From JAFAYN01 sp963733105 (GTDB lineage: Bacteria > Gemmatimonadota > Gemmatimonadetes > Longimicrobiales > Longimicrobiaceae), in contig CAVTCB010000008.1 of the NCBI GenBank assembly GCA_963733105.1, positions 23,979-87,978 on the forward strand: a DNA stretch of 64,000 nt, written 5' to 3'. Below are positions 35,720 through 44,509 of the stretch, one piece after another; position 1 is the stretch's first letter, and each line of letters starts with the position of its first letter. Both the position numbers and the translations under genes were made by a program. The notes below the pieces were generated by a model. It had not been told where the DNA came from. It did no database searches and saw nothing but the letters and a program-made list of their open reading frames with translations.

Positions 35720-36174
35720 TCACGGCGCGGCGTCCGCTCCGTGAGCCGTCGGGCTCAGCGGCAGGTTGGTGACGGCGTGGCGGGGGACGCCGGAGTCGAC
35801 CTCCTCCAGGCGCAGGTCGTGGACGGCGATCGGCGCGGGCTCCGGGAAGCGATCGTCGGCGGACCAGACCCAGTTCCCCCCGAAGGCGTACGGGTCGCCG
35901 CGGGGACCGGCGTCGGCCGGACACGCGATCAGGAAGCCCCTGCGCTCCCGCAGCTGCAGCTCGGGTGCGTGGCCGGGGGCGGTGGGGTCCGCGACCGGGG
36001 CGGCGCGATCCCAGGTGCGCGGCTCCCGTCGTCCGGATCGGTCAGGACGACGCGGGATGCCGTCGCGGTGACGCCGACCCGGGCCGCCTCGCCACCCTCG
36101 GCGGGGCGCAGGACCGTGCACAGGAGGCCCAGGAGCGGCTGGGCGCAGGCGGAAGCGCCGGGTGAATCGGACAT
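35720..36174 (-). CDS. Leading-region protein, unknown function, one frameshift
   Basis: Starts at the ATG at 36174 (MSDSPGASACAQPLLGLLC) and runs to VVLTDPDDGSR, then near 36,020 moves to the other frame (TWDRAAPVADP) and on through ERRGFLIACPADAG to a stop at 35720. About 150 residues. A GCAGAAGACG motif lies about 75 bases upstream. No family. Confidence 0.4.
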
Positions 36175-36914
36175 GGGGTGCTCCGGTATGGTGGTGGACG
36201 CACCCGGGACCGGCAGGTGCGGAACGAGATGGTCCCGGTCGGGTGCATTCCGTCTTCTGCGGGAGCGGAGGGGGGACATCCGAGGCGGGGGGCGAAGGCG
36301 GACTGCCAGGACACAGTCAGGTCCTCGGACCAGAGCGGGAGCTGAGTGGATGGCGGTGAGCGGGTGGCCAGCCAGGCGAGCAGCGTCGCCTGCATCCTGC
36401 CGATCTCGCCGCCTCCGTCGATCAGCCGGACGTGCGGCGGGATGCAGCGCTCGTCCAGTGCGCCGCGGTAGGCCTGCCCCATCGCGAGGTAGACTTCACT
36501 CGCCTCCTCCTCGCAGATGGCGAGGTGGACCGCGGCGGTCACGGCCTCGCGGAGCTGGAGGGCGCGCGCCTCGTCCATCCGGCGGTCGTACGGCTCGATC
36601 GGGTCCTCCGGCCGGAGGATGCCGTGCTCCGCGCTCAGGATGCGGATCGCGACGTCCGGGAAGTCGCGCGTGCCCTGGAGGCGCTTGCAGACCCGGAACA
36701 GGACCCCGTCGTAGCGGCGCCAGGCGGCCACCGGCCCGGGAGCCGGGAGCTTCCGCTCCGAGCAGGAGAGGACCAGCAGGCCCCGCGCGGCGCTTCCGCG
36801 GTCGCACGTGCCGGCGCACCAGCGGCCGAACGTGAAGCCGGGGTCGTGCGGGGCGCCGCACCGCTCGCAGGGGCCTCCCCCGGGTGGTGGCTCGGGGGCG
36901 GCGCGGGTGCTCAT
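36042..36914 (-). CDS. DUF6884/YaaA-like protein
   Basis: 290 residues as read, though the last about 80 overlap the next gene and are low-complexity, so the real end may be near 36,280 behind an indel. A zinc-ribbon CERCGAPHDPGF...CAGTCDRG opens the protein. The core LVLSCSERKLPAPG, then FRVCKRLQGTRDFPDVAIRI, then LSAEHGILRPEDPIEPYDRR matches the DUF6884/YaaA-like pattern, linked to DpdA-type DNA deazaguanine systems and DNA-damage proteins. Being near the DpdA-like gene supports a nucleobase-modification role, which is inference. Confidence 0.6.
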   Translation of the reverse strand: MSTRAAPEPPPGGGPCERCGAPHDPGFTFGRWCAGTCDRGSAARGLLVLSCSERKLPAPGPVAAWRRYDGVLFRVCKRLQGTRDFPDVAIRILSAEHGILRPEDPIEPYDRRMDEARALQLREAVTAAVHLAICEEEASEVYLAMGQAYRGALDERCIPPHVRLIDGGGEIGRMQATLLAWLATRSPPSTQLPLWSEDLTVSWQSAFAPRLGCPPSAPAEDGMHPTGTISFRTCRSRVRPPPYRSTPCPIHPALPPAPSRSWASCARSCAPPRVARRPGSASPRRHPASS

Positions 36915-37007
36915 GGTCGGGGGGAATGGACGAAATGGACGGTTGACGTCGCGGGCCGGCTGACGCGCAGGCGACCGCGGCGGCGGTGGGAGAGACCAGG
37001 CCGGGGC

Positions 37008-37541
37008 TCAGGCCGCGGCCGCCCGCTCCGCGAGGTAGTCCGGGTCGTTCCACCCGTCGGGCACGTACAGGGTGGCGCCCAGGGCGACCTGCCGGGCGGC
37101 CACGTACCCGAACGGAGCGCACGACATGGCGCCCCAGGGGCGCGGGTCGCGGCGCTGGATGCCGACCATCGGCAGGCGGATCAGGTCCAGGAGCCGGTCG
37201 TCCGGGATGGTGGTGCTGTCGAGGATCGGGATCCCCAGGAGGAGGCACGCCTGGGGGGTCGGCGCGTCGATGCCGCCGTAGTGCGACACGGTGCGGTTGT
37301 CGGAGACGTACAGCGTCCAGCCCCCTCGGCCGATGGCGAGGTAGCCGCCGCCGGCGAGCGTCTCGCGCAGCCTGTCCATGCTGCTCCGGATCGACGCGCG
37401 CTCCCGCCGCCGCGCCTCGGCGACCTTCCCCTCCTCCCGAAGCCGGACGTGGTACCACCACCTCCGCGCTTCCCGGTCGAGGATCTCGTAGAGCCTGCGA
37501 GTCCGGGCGGGGGTGGACGGATCGGGCGGAGTCGGCCTCAT
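37008..37541 (-). CDS. Leading-region protein, unknown function
   Basis: 177 residues from the ATG at 37541, which overlaps the upstream stop. A basic helical N-terminus (LYEILDREARRWWYHVRLREEG) is followed by a mixed domain with GGYLAIGRGGWTLYVSDN and a late GWNDPDYLAERAAA. No catalytic motif recognised. Confidence 0.55.
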   Translation of the reverse strand: MRPTPPDPSTPARTRRLYEILDREARRWWYHVRLREEGKVAEARRRERASIRSSMDRLRETLAGGGYLAIGRGGWTLYVSDNRTVSHYGGIDAPTPQACLLLGIPILDSTTIPDDRLLDLIRLPMVGIQRRDPRPWGAMSCAPFGYVAARQVALGATLYVPDGWNDPDYLAERAAAA

Positions 37542-38078
37542 GCGACCGCCTCCGCGGCGAGGGCCGCGCCGGCGAGGTCCTCGGTGATGACCAGCGGGGG
37601 CACGGCGATGGGGGTGAGCCGGTCGAGCAGGGTTTTGAGGGCGACGAGGCGGCTTTCGGCGTCGCCTCCGGCGGCGAGGGCCCGGCGCACCGCGTGGACC
37701 GCCACCATGGGTGTGCCGTAGTCGAGCACCTGGACGCGGTCGGGCTCCGCCATGCCAGGGTGCCACGAGATCCGGTCGGTCGTGAACCCGTGGGCGGCCT
37801 CGATGTGGACGACGTAGGTCAGGCCGAGCCGTTCGCACTGCTCCTGCAGGTGGTGGAAGCCGGTGCCGTCGGTCTCGTCGGAGACGAGGACGAGCGGCTT
37901 GCCGTCGTCGAAGCCCTCGGCGAACTCGGCGGCGGTGGCGCCCAGCGAGCCGGGGTCGCCCCACTCGTAACCGACGCCGTCGGCGGCAGGCGGCGGCGAA
38001 GAGAGCGGCGACCGCGGCCTGGGGGAGGGTGCCCCCGAGGGTGATGGTCTGGCTGAGACGGCTCACGAAAAGTTCCAT
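37538..38078 (-). CDS. Leading-region protein, unknown function, one frameshift
   Basis: MELFVSRLSQTITLGGTLPQ begins at the ATG at 38078. Near 37,985, in a repetitive GCC/GGC stretch, the frame moves and continues as DGVGYEWGDPGSLGATAAEF, LVLVSDETDGTGFHHLQEQC and DYGTPMVAVHAVRRAL to the stop. About 180 residues. The alternating strand/helix pattern and the LVLVSDE segment suggest a Rossmann-like fold. It is translationally coupled to the next gene. Confidence 0.55.
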
Positions 38079-38145
38079 GGGAGAAGGGGGAGGGGACGCC
38101 CGCGGAGGCGGGGTGCTCCCGGCACGCCTGCGCCGGGGGGCCGGC

Positions 38146-38997
38146 TCATTCCCAGAGGCCCGCTTCGACGAACGACACGTAGCGGCCGTCGCCGATGATA
38201 ACGTGGTCGAGCACCTCGATCCCCACCTGGAACCCGGCGGCGCGCAGCTCCTCCGTGACCGCGCGGTCCTCCTCGGACGGGGTGGGGTCGCCGCTGGGGT
38301 GGTTGTGCACCAGGATCAGCGACGCGGCGCTCTCCACGATCGCGGCCCGGAAGACCTCCCTCGGGTGCACCAGCGATGCGTCCAGGGTGCCCCGGGTCGC
38401 CATCAGGGCCCGCAGGACCTCGTTCTGCGAGTTGAGCAGGAGGACGTGGAACTCCTCCTGCCGCAGGTCGCGGAGCTGGAGGCGGAAGCGCTGGTAGACG
38501 TCCCTCGCGGTGCGAATCCGGCCCCGTTCCGGGCGGCCTTCCTCGTCGATCCGCCGGGCCAGGTCCACGGCGGCGAGGAGGCGGGCGGCGCGGGCGGGTC
38601 CGATCCCGGGGACGGCGGCCACCTCCAGCGGCGATGCCGCTGCGATCCCCCGGAGCCACGGACCGGATTCCTCCCGGGAGAACCTTTCCGCCAGTGCGCG
38701 CGCCGCGGGCTGGACCGCGCCGCTCCCCAGGAGCAGGGCGAGCAGGTCCACCGTGACGAGGCTCCTGGGGCCGTGGTCGAGGACCTGACTGGTGAGCCGT
38801 CGGGTGGCGCCGCAGCAGCGTGCCCTCGTGGACCCGCGCGTGGCGGCCTCGACCGCGAGTGGCGGTGGCGCCGGCGAGTGGACCGCTGCCGGCGGCGTGG
38901 AGGTGGCTTCCCCGTACACGCCGGGGGCTTCTTCTCGGTACGGCGGGAGGGGCGCTCCGCCGTAGAGCGTGAGCTGCTCGCAGACGGGAATCATCAC
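38146..38997 (-). CDS. radC: RadC-family JAB-domain protein
   Basis: 283 residues. An N-terminal segment of about 75 residues is unusual. A helix-hairpin-helix-like UPF0758 domain follows (VPGIGPARAARLLAAVDLARR), then the JAB metalloprotease-like domain with LILVHNHPSGDPTPSEED and the late HVIIGDGRYVSFVEAG. RadC homologues are common in plasmid and integrative-element leading regions. Their biochemical role is still unsettled. It is the last minus-strand gene before the CRISPR island, and GAAAACG lies about 55 bases upstream. Confidence 0.85.
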   Translation of the reverse strand: MMIPVCEQLTLYGGAPLPPYREEAPGVYGEATSTPPAAVHSPAPPPLAVEAATRGSTRARCCGATRRLTSQVLDHGPRSLVTVDLLALLLGSGAVQPAARALAERFSREESGPWLRGIAAASPLEVAAVPGIGPARAARLLAAVDLARRIDEEGRPERGRIRTARDVYQRFRLQLRDLRQEEFHVLLLNSQNEVLRALMATRGTLDASLVHPREVFRAAIVESAASLILVHNHPSGDPTPSEEDRAVTEELRAAGFQVGIEVLDHVIIGDGRYVSFVEAGLWE

Positions 38998-39266
38998 CAG
39001 GGTGACGGGTCCGGGGTGCAGGATAGGGGGAGGGCAGACGATCCCCCGGCCGCCGTTTTCTTGTGGTGAGGGAAGGCAGGATGGTGGGACAGGGGGGATC
39101 GGGTGGCGGGGTGCGCATCCCGCAGAGGCGCGAGGGAGGGCCGCGGGTAGCGACGATGGGCGGACGTCACGCTTCCCCGTCGTCCCCTCCCGTGTTCTCG
39201 ATTGCGCTTTCCAGGACGGAGTTGACCGCCAGGAGGGTGGGGACGAACCCCCTTGCGACTCCCCTG
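38998..39266. other. Boundary between leading region and CRISPR island
   Basis: No gene is convincing. It contains the GAAAACG motif upstream of radC (near 39,053). Transcription directions diverge here, leading region to the left and CRISPR island to the right. Confidence 0.35.
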
Positions 39267-39522
39267 ACGTTCGTGGGTGGTGGCCTCCGACGTGGTGGAG
39301 GACTGCCGCCCGGCGATGGTGCCGACGTGTTCCTGGATTTTGGCGTGCGGGTGCACTACAGTGTGTCCGAGTGTGCGCTCTCCCGGGTTGAGCGCGCCGT
39401 CTGTTGGAGCGGCTCCGCGCCCGCCTGACCCTGCGGAGGACGCGGTGTCGCTCCTGCCATGGGCGGGTACGACGGCTGGGGCGCCCGCCCCAGAGCCCGA
39501 TCCGCAGTACCTGATTCTGTGA
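39267..39522 (+). pseudogene. Decayed cas2 with no cas1 attached
   Basis: Fragments of Cas2 survive in several frames: a strand at TTCGTGGGTGGTGGCC, then the LDFGVRVHYSVSECALSR block, then PDPQYLIL at the end. Several indels separate them. It shares with the third full cas2 (59.6 kb) a deletion before the CHGRVRRLG-equivalent block, so those two copies descend from one variant. It is followed by a normal leader and array. Confidence 0.7.
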
Positions 39523-39730
39523 GGGAATCCGGGTCTGTGAAACGAGAGGGGGGGGTCTGAAAACCCGGGTTTCGTTTCAAAACTCGTAAACTGCCTCATG
39601 ATATCGCCACTTACAGACACAGGAGAGCTGCCGTGCGATGAAAAATGTCCGAATGAGCGACCGCTCAGTGGTCTCGTTTCAAACCACCCTTGGAAACCCG
39701 CATGGATGCTGGGTTCCTGAGGGCCGCGGT
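39523..39730 (+). promoter_or_regulatory. CRISPR leader 1
   Basis: Conserved leader shared by arrays 1, 2, 4, 5 and 7: a hairpin around CTGAAAACCCGGGTTTCG, then CTTACAGACACAGGAGAG, GACCGCTCAGTGGTCTCG, and the terminal GGAAACCCGCATGGATGC block ending directly at the first repeat. It probably holds the promoter and the integration anchor. Confidence 0.7.
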
Positions 39731-40460
39731 TGAGGGAACTCCCCGATGATGAGGGGACCGAAGGCTCCTCGGGGGTGTCGCTCCTTACGGAACGGTTGAG
39801 GGAACTCCCCGATGATGAGGGGACCGAAGGCGGCTCCGTGCGCAGCGTGCCCTCGGGCGTTGAGGGAACTCCCCGATGATGAGGGGACCGAAGGATGGTG
39901 GTTTCAGAAGCGGATGCTCCAGAATGAGAACGAGTTGAGGGAACTCCCCGATGATGAGGGGACCGAAGGCACGGTGGACCTCGGACGAGGCGCACCCGAA
40001 CGTTGAGGGAACTCCCCGATGATGAGGGGACCGAAGGAAGCACGCCACCGCCTGGTACAGGTGGCCCAGTTGAGGGAACTCCCCGATGATGAGGGGACCG
40101 AAGGAAACAATACCAGGGCTGACCCTTCGGTGTCGACGTGGAGGTTGAGGGAACTCCCCGATGATGAGGGGACCGAAGGGCACGTCGGGCTCAAGCGGGC
40201 TGGGTTGGGAACTCCCCGATGATGAGGGGACCGAAGGTCCTCATCGACGAGGTCGCCGACGTTGTAACTGTTGAGGGAACTCCCCGATGATGAGGGGACC
40301 GAAGGACGTCGAAGGCCAGATGTGCTGCGGTGATCGTCGCCATGAAGTTGAGGGAACTCCCCGATGATGAGAGGACCGAAGGCATGATCGTGCGCACAGC
40401 TGAGGCGTAGAGCTCCAACGCCGAGTTGAGAGGACTCCCCGATGATGAGGGAACTGGAGG
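39731..40460 (+). CRISPR. CRISPR array 1 (11 repeats)
   Basis: 36-base repeats beginning GTTGAGGGAACT and ending GAGGGGACCGAAGG (A-type) start at 39731, 39795, 39859, 39934, 40002, 40069, 40144, 40204, 40270, 40347 and 40425. Spacers are 24-42 bases. The copy at 40204 has lost two bases, and the one at 40425 is a degenerate B-like terminal repeat. The CCCC/GGGG arms around GATGAT form a short hairpin suited to Cas6 cutting. Confidence 0.95.
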
Positions 40461-40565
40461 ACGAGACTGCGATCTGCCATTGGCTTTACAGCCCGACGAC
40501 GAAGGGCCCGAAGGACGAACGCCCGGGTGTGTGCCTGGTTCTTGAGTTCACCTACCTGACTGCCC
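40461..40565 (+). promoter_or_regulatory. Conserved cas1 upstream region with pseudo-repeat
   Basis: Nearly identical in all three cas1 modules (here, 52494-52599 and 58554-58658). A conserved spacer-like stretch (ACGAGAC...TGCCAT...CTTTACAG) sits between the degenerate terminal repeat and a second decayed repeat (CCCGACGACGAAGGGCCC). CACCTACCTGACTGCCC then precedes the ATG. A regulatory mini-unit is possible. Confidence 0.5.
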
Positions 40566-41550
40566 ATGACCGTCCTCTACCTCACGGAGCCGGGGAGCAC
40601 CCTCGCCGCGGAGTCGCAGGCGCTGGTGGTGCGGCACGGGACGGAGGTGCGCGGGCGCGCCCCGGTGCTCGGGGTGGAGCGGGTGGTGGTGCTGGGGCCG
40701 GCGCACCTCACGGCCGCGGCGGTGGCGCTCTGCGCGCGGGAGCAGGTGGAACTGGTGGTGGCGCTACGCGGAGGGCAGGTGCTGGCGCGGCTGGGAGCGT
40801 CGGAGGCGGGGCTGGAACTGCGCGCGGCGCAGCACCGGCGCGCCGAGGACCCGGCGTTCTGCCTGGAGTTGGCGCGCTCCGTGGTGCGCGGGAAGGTGCG
40901 GAACCAGCGCCGACTCCTGGGGCGCTCCCGTGAGAGCGGCGCTCCGGAGGTGGCGGCGAGCAGGACGGCGCTGGACGGGCTGCTGGAGCGCGTGGGCGCG
41001 GCGGAAGGGGTGGCGGCGCTGCGCGGGCTGGAGGGGCGTGCCTCCGCGGTGTACTTCCGCGCGCTGCGGACGCTGGTGAACCCCGAATTCGGCTTCCGTG
41101 CGCGCAACCGCCGCCCCCCACGCGACCCGGTGAACGCCCTGTTGAGCTTCGCCTACACGCTCCTCACGGCCGAGGTGGCGGCGGCGGTCGCAGCGGCGGG
41201 TCTGGAGCCGGCGCTCGGGCTTCTTCCACCGCGCGCGGGGCGGGCGCCCCGCCCTGGCGCTGGACCTGGTGGAGGAGTTCCGCGCCCCCGTGGCCGACGC
41301 GCTGGTGCTCCAGCTTACCGGGCGCCGCTCCCTCGCGCCGGAGGACTTCCGCCCGCGAGGCGAGGGGGTGCGCATGACACCGCGTGCCCGCCGGCGCTTC
41401 CTGGAGGGGTACGAGAGCAAGGCGGCGCAGTCGTTCCGGCTCCGCGCCGGGGAGGAACTCACGCTGCGGGACGCGGTGCGCGCGCAGGCGCTACGGCTGG
41501 CGAACGCCATCCGCGAGGGAGGTGGGTACGTCCCCTTCGAGCTCCCCTGA
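40566..41550 (+). CDS. cas1: Cas1 integrase, copy 1, one frameshift
   Basis: Matches the two intact copies residue for residue until about 41,220, where one base difference changes the frame (LGLLPPRAG instead of LGFFHRARGG). The remaining 110 residues, including the LDLVEEFRAPVADAL block, continue in the next frame to 41550. The catalytic glutamate region LEGRASAVYF is in the first part. The join is a homopolymer-type difference, so the gene is probably intact in the organism. Overlaps or abuts cas2. Confidence 0.85.
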
Positions 41551-41845
41551 GGCGCCGCGTCCGGAGCGCCGGACGTTCGTGGTGGCGTACGACGTGGTGG
41601 AGGACCGGCGCCGGGGGAAGGTGGCCGCCGTGCTCCTGGATTTTGGCGTGCGGGTGCAGTACAGTGTGTTCGAGTGCGCGCTCACCCGGGCCGAGCGTGG
41701 CCGTCTGCTGGAGCGGCTCCGTGCTCTGATCGACCCGGCGGAGGACGCGGTATCGCTCTACCCGCTCTGCCGCCGCTGCCACGGACGGGTGCGGCGGCTG
41801 GGGCGCCCGCCCCCCGAGCCCGATCCGCAGTACCTGATCCTGTGA
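41522..41845 (+). CDS. cas2: Cas2, copy 1 (the only frame-intact copy)
   Basis: About 100 residues: ERRTFVVAYDVVEDRRRGKV is the Cas2 N-terminal strand with conserved YD, then LLDFGVRVQYSVFECALTR, and CRRCHGRVRRLG near the end. No ATG is in frame; the GTG at 41522 inside the cas1 end is the best start, although copy 3 starts at a GTG exactly at the ERRTF block, which here has become CCG. Partners Cas1 in spacer integration. Immediately followed by leader 2. Confidence 0.85.
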   Translation: MGTSPSSSPEAPRPERRTFVVAYDVVEDRRRGKVAAVLLDFGVRVQYSVFECALTRAERGRLLERLRALIDPAEDAVSLYPLCRRCHGRVRRLGRPPPEPDPQYLIL

Positions 41846-42049
41846 GGGAATCCGGGTCTGTGAAACGAGAGGGGGAGGTCTGAAAACCCGGGTTTCGTTT
41901 CAAAACTCGTAAACTGCCTCATGAACGCTACTTACAGACACAGGAGAGCTGCCGTGCGATGAAAAATGCCCGAATGAGCGACCGCTCAGTGGTCTCGTTT
42001 CAAACCACGCTTGGAAACCCGCATGGATGCTGGGTTCCTGAGGGCCGCG
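41846..42049 (+). promoter_or_regulatory. CRISPR leader 2
   Basis: Same blocks as leader 1, over 90 per cent alike by eye, ending GGGTTCCTGAGGGCCGCG at the first repeat. Confidence 0.7.
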
Positions 42050-42685
42050 GTTGAAGGAACTCCCCGATGATGAGGGGACCGAAGGCTGCACGCGCACGAG
42101 GCTGACTTGCGCAGGTCGGTTGAAGGAACTCCCCGATGATGAGGGGACCGAAGGACACGGACTCTCCCGAACGCGCCAAGACGTCGCCTGTTGAGGGAAC
42201 TCCCCGATGATGAGGGGACCGAAGGCTAGCTGACGGTGCACACGGCGAGCGTGACCGAGGGTTGAGGGAACTCCCCGATGATGAGGGGACCGAAGGCTAC
42301 GGGCGAGGACCCGATGCACCCTGCGCGATGGGTGGTTGAAGGAACTCCCCGATGATGAGGGGACCGAAGGGTTTCGGATATTGATTCCGGCAGGTTGGCA
42401 CTGCAGGAATTGGGAGCGTTGAAGGAACTCTCCGATGATGAGGGGACCGAAGGACTTGAGGACCTGGCCCAACGTCCGGGCGTGCAAGACTGTTGAAGGA
42501 ACTCCCCGATGATGAGGGGACCGAAGGCCGGGCACTCGCCGGTCCTGCCGGCTTTCCATCGACGAGTTGAAGGAACTCCCCGATGATGAGGGGACAGAGG
42601 CGAGTACGTGTCGCGCCGGTCTTGGCCGAGCCACCGGTGTCGTTGGGTCGTTGAGGAGGAGTTTCCGATGACGAGGCGATGACCG
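42050..42685 (+). CRISPR. CRISPR array 2 (8 repeats plus a degenerate end)
   Basis: Repeats mostly begin GTTGAAGGAACT (A-prime type) and start at 42050, 42119, 42190, 42261, 42335, 42418, 42492 and 42566, with a decayed terminal copy at 42650. Two internal copies (42190, 42261) read GTTGAGGGAACT as in array 1, so repeat types have been mixed. Spacers 33-49 bases. Confidence 0.93.
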
Positions 42686-42805
42686 GTTCAGGCGTGACGA
42701 CGATGATCTCCTCGGAGCCCGAGCGCACCGCGCGAAGCTTCCATTGGTTCACGCCACTGAGTGATTCCACCGTTCGGCGCGAGTTTCTTCGGGGACGGAT
42801 TTGTC

Positions 42806-42836
42806 TTGACATGACCCTCTGTCGTCCGCTTACATG
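42806..42836 (+). promoter_or_regulatory. Possible promoter of the type III operon
   Basis: TTGACA at 42806-42811 and a TACATG-like -10 at 42831 are separated by 18-19 bases, about 135 bases before the cas10 start. It is the only consensus-like pair in the 285-base gap between array 2 and cas10, which otherwise holds no gene. Confidence 0.4.
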
Positions 42837-42970
42837 TGCGGGGGCAGGGCGTTCGATTGCAGCGAAATCGCTTGCAGCGCCCTGACTCTCGGGCTCCGTT
42901 CTCCGTCAGGCATAGCCATCCTCCCCAGTCAATGGGGTATCCGCACACCTCCATGCACCGGGGGGATCGA

Positions 42971-44509
42971 GTGCCATCCATCCTCTTGTCCGCAGAGGCG
43001 GACCACATCCAGGACCTCCTTTTCCGGTCCACGCGTCTCCGCGAGGTCGCGGGCGGAAGCTGGGCGCTGGAGCGGTTCTGGGAGGACGCCGCCGACCTCC
43101 TCGCCGCCGCCCGTTCCCCCGCGTCGGAAGAATCCTCCGCGGCACGCGTCCTGGTCACGGCCGGGGGTGCCTTCCGCGTGGTGTTCACCGGCACCGACGC
43201 CCGGATGCGTGCGGAGGAGCTGCGGCGTGACCTCCAGGACCTCTTCGCCCTCCAGTTCGGTGGACGCATCTCCGTCGCCCTCGCCCCCGCCGACGGAGAC
43301 GGGGAGGGGGAGGGGATGAGCGAGCCGGAACTGGTCGAGGCCGCGGACCTGGAGATGCTCCGCGCCAAGGCCGAGGGCGACGCCCCCACGGCGGCGGCCC
43401 ACCTCCCCTACGTGCAGCCGTGCGGCTCCTGCGGGCAGGCGCCCACCGCCGTGCGGGTGCGCATCGACGACACCCCCGACGGGTGGGAGGAGCTCTGTGA
43501 GTTCTGCCAGCACCAGCGCTCCCGCCGCGACGACATCGACGCCCCCTTCCTGAAATGCTATCGCGATGCGGTCGACGGGCTCGACGGACCGGCGCGCGCG
43601 CGGGCCTCGACGCTCGCGGGGCTCCCGCAGAAGTCGGAGGACGTCGGCGCGTACGACGGGGGACGGAGGCGGGTCGCCTACCTTCTCGCAGACGGGAACG
43701 GCTTCGGCCGCCTGCTCTCACCGGAGCGCGGCAACGGGGTGGGACGCCTACGCGAAGCTGTCCGGGGCGGTGAGCGGGGCCGGCCTGAGCGCGCTCGCCG
43801 CGCCGCGGCCGGTCTGGCGGGGAGGCTCGCGGAGGGCACCTTCAAGCAGGTCCCGCTCCTCCCGCTGATCACCGGGGGCGACGACGTGTTCGCGCTGCTC
43901 CCTGCGCCGTGGGCGTTCTGGACCGCGCGTGAGTTCGCGACGGCGTTCGTGGAGTCGGTCGCTCGCGCCGCGGGCGAGGGCGCTCCCCCCGTCAGCGTCT
44001 CCTGTGTCCTGGTCTTCTGCAAGGACACCTTCCCGTACCGCATCGCCCACCGGATGGGGGAGGAGGCCCTGCGGGACGTGAAGCGCGTCGCGCGCCTCCA
44101 CCCCGGCGTCTCCCTGATCCGGGGGATCGAGCTGCGGGACACGGCGGCCGGCGGGACCGGGCTCCCCGCCCACGCCTGGGGTACCTTCGCCCTGGACCCC
44201 GACGCGCGGTTCCCCGCCTCGGTGCAGCGCCTGATCGAGGCGCGGCGCGACCTCCAGGACCTGAAGGGGAAGCGCCGGCACCAGGTGGAGGCCCTGTACG
44301 CCGGCTACCGCGCGGGCGCGGAGTGGGAGGGGCAGCGCAAGTGGCTCACCGACCGGGCCCGCGACGAGGGCGCGCTCCAGGCCGTCCTCGACCGGCTGGA
44401 CGCCGAGGGGGACGCGCCGCCGGACGGCGGGCCCCGCACCCCGACCGTCGACCTCCTCCACCTTTGGGACTACCTCCAGGAACCCTCCACCCCGGAGGCA
44501 CGGCCGTGA
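42971..44509 (+). CDS. cas10: Cas10 (large subunit), no HD domain, GGDD cyclase motif present
   Basis: 512 residues from the GTG at 42971 (GGGGGGAT ahead). It opens directly with the Palm1 domain (SAEADHIQDLLFRSTRLREV), so the HD DNase is missing. A zinc finger (CGSCG...CEFCQH) lies at about residues 155-180, and the cyclase Palm2 has AYLLADGNGFGRLL and ITGGDDVFALLP near residue 302. So it should make cyclic oligoadenylate but not cut DNA. Between about 43,739 and 43,805 the text reads better one frame over (WDAYAKLSGAVSGAGLSALA), implying two compensating indels. Starts the effector operon. Confidence 0.88.
   Translation: MPSILLSAEADHIQDLLFRSTRLREVAGGSWALERFWEDAADLLAAARSPASEESSAARVLVTAGGAFRVVFTGTDARMRAEELRRDLQDLFALQFGGRISVALAPADGDGEGEGMSEPELVEAADLEMLRAKAEGDAPTAAAHLPYVQPCGSCGQAPTAVRVRIDDTPDGWEELCEFCQHQRSRRDDIDAPFLKCYRDAVDGLDGPARARASTLAGLPQKSEDVGAYDGGRRRVAYLLADGNGFGRLLSPERGNGVGRLREAVRGGERGRPERARRAAAGLAGRLAEGTFKQVPLLPLITGGDDVFALLPAPWAFWTAREFATAFVESVARAAGEGAPPVSVSCVLVFCKDTFPYRIAHRMGEEALRDVKRVARLHPGVSLIRGIELRDTAAGGTGLPAHAWGTFALDPDARFPASVQRLIEARRDLQDLKGKRRHQVEALYAGYRAGAEWEGQRKWLTDRARDEGALQAVLDRLDAEGDAPPDGGPRTPTVDLLHLWDYLQEPSTPEARP

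Noticed and set aside
42836..42970. A longer N-terminus for Cas10 starting at 42836.
   Set aside because: The added residues are low-complexity and unlike Cas10, while the GTG at 42971 has a binding site and starts exactly at the conserved Palm1 strand.
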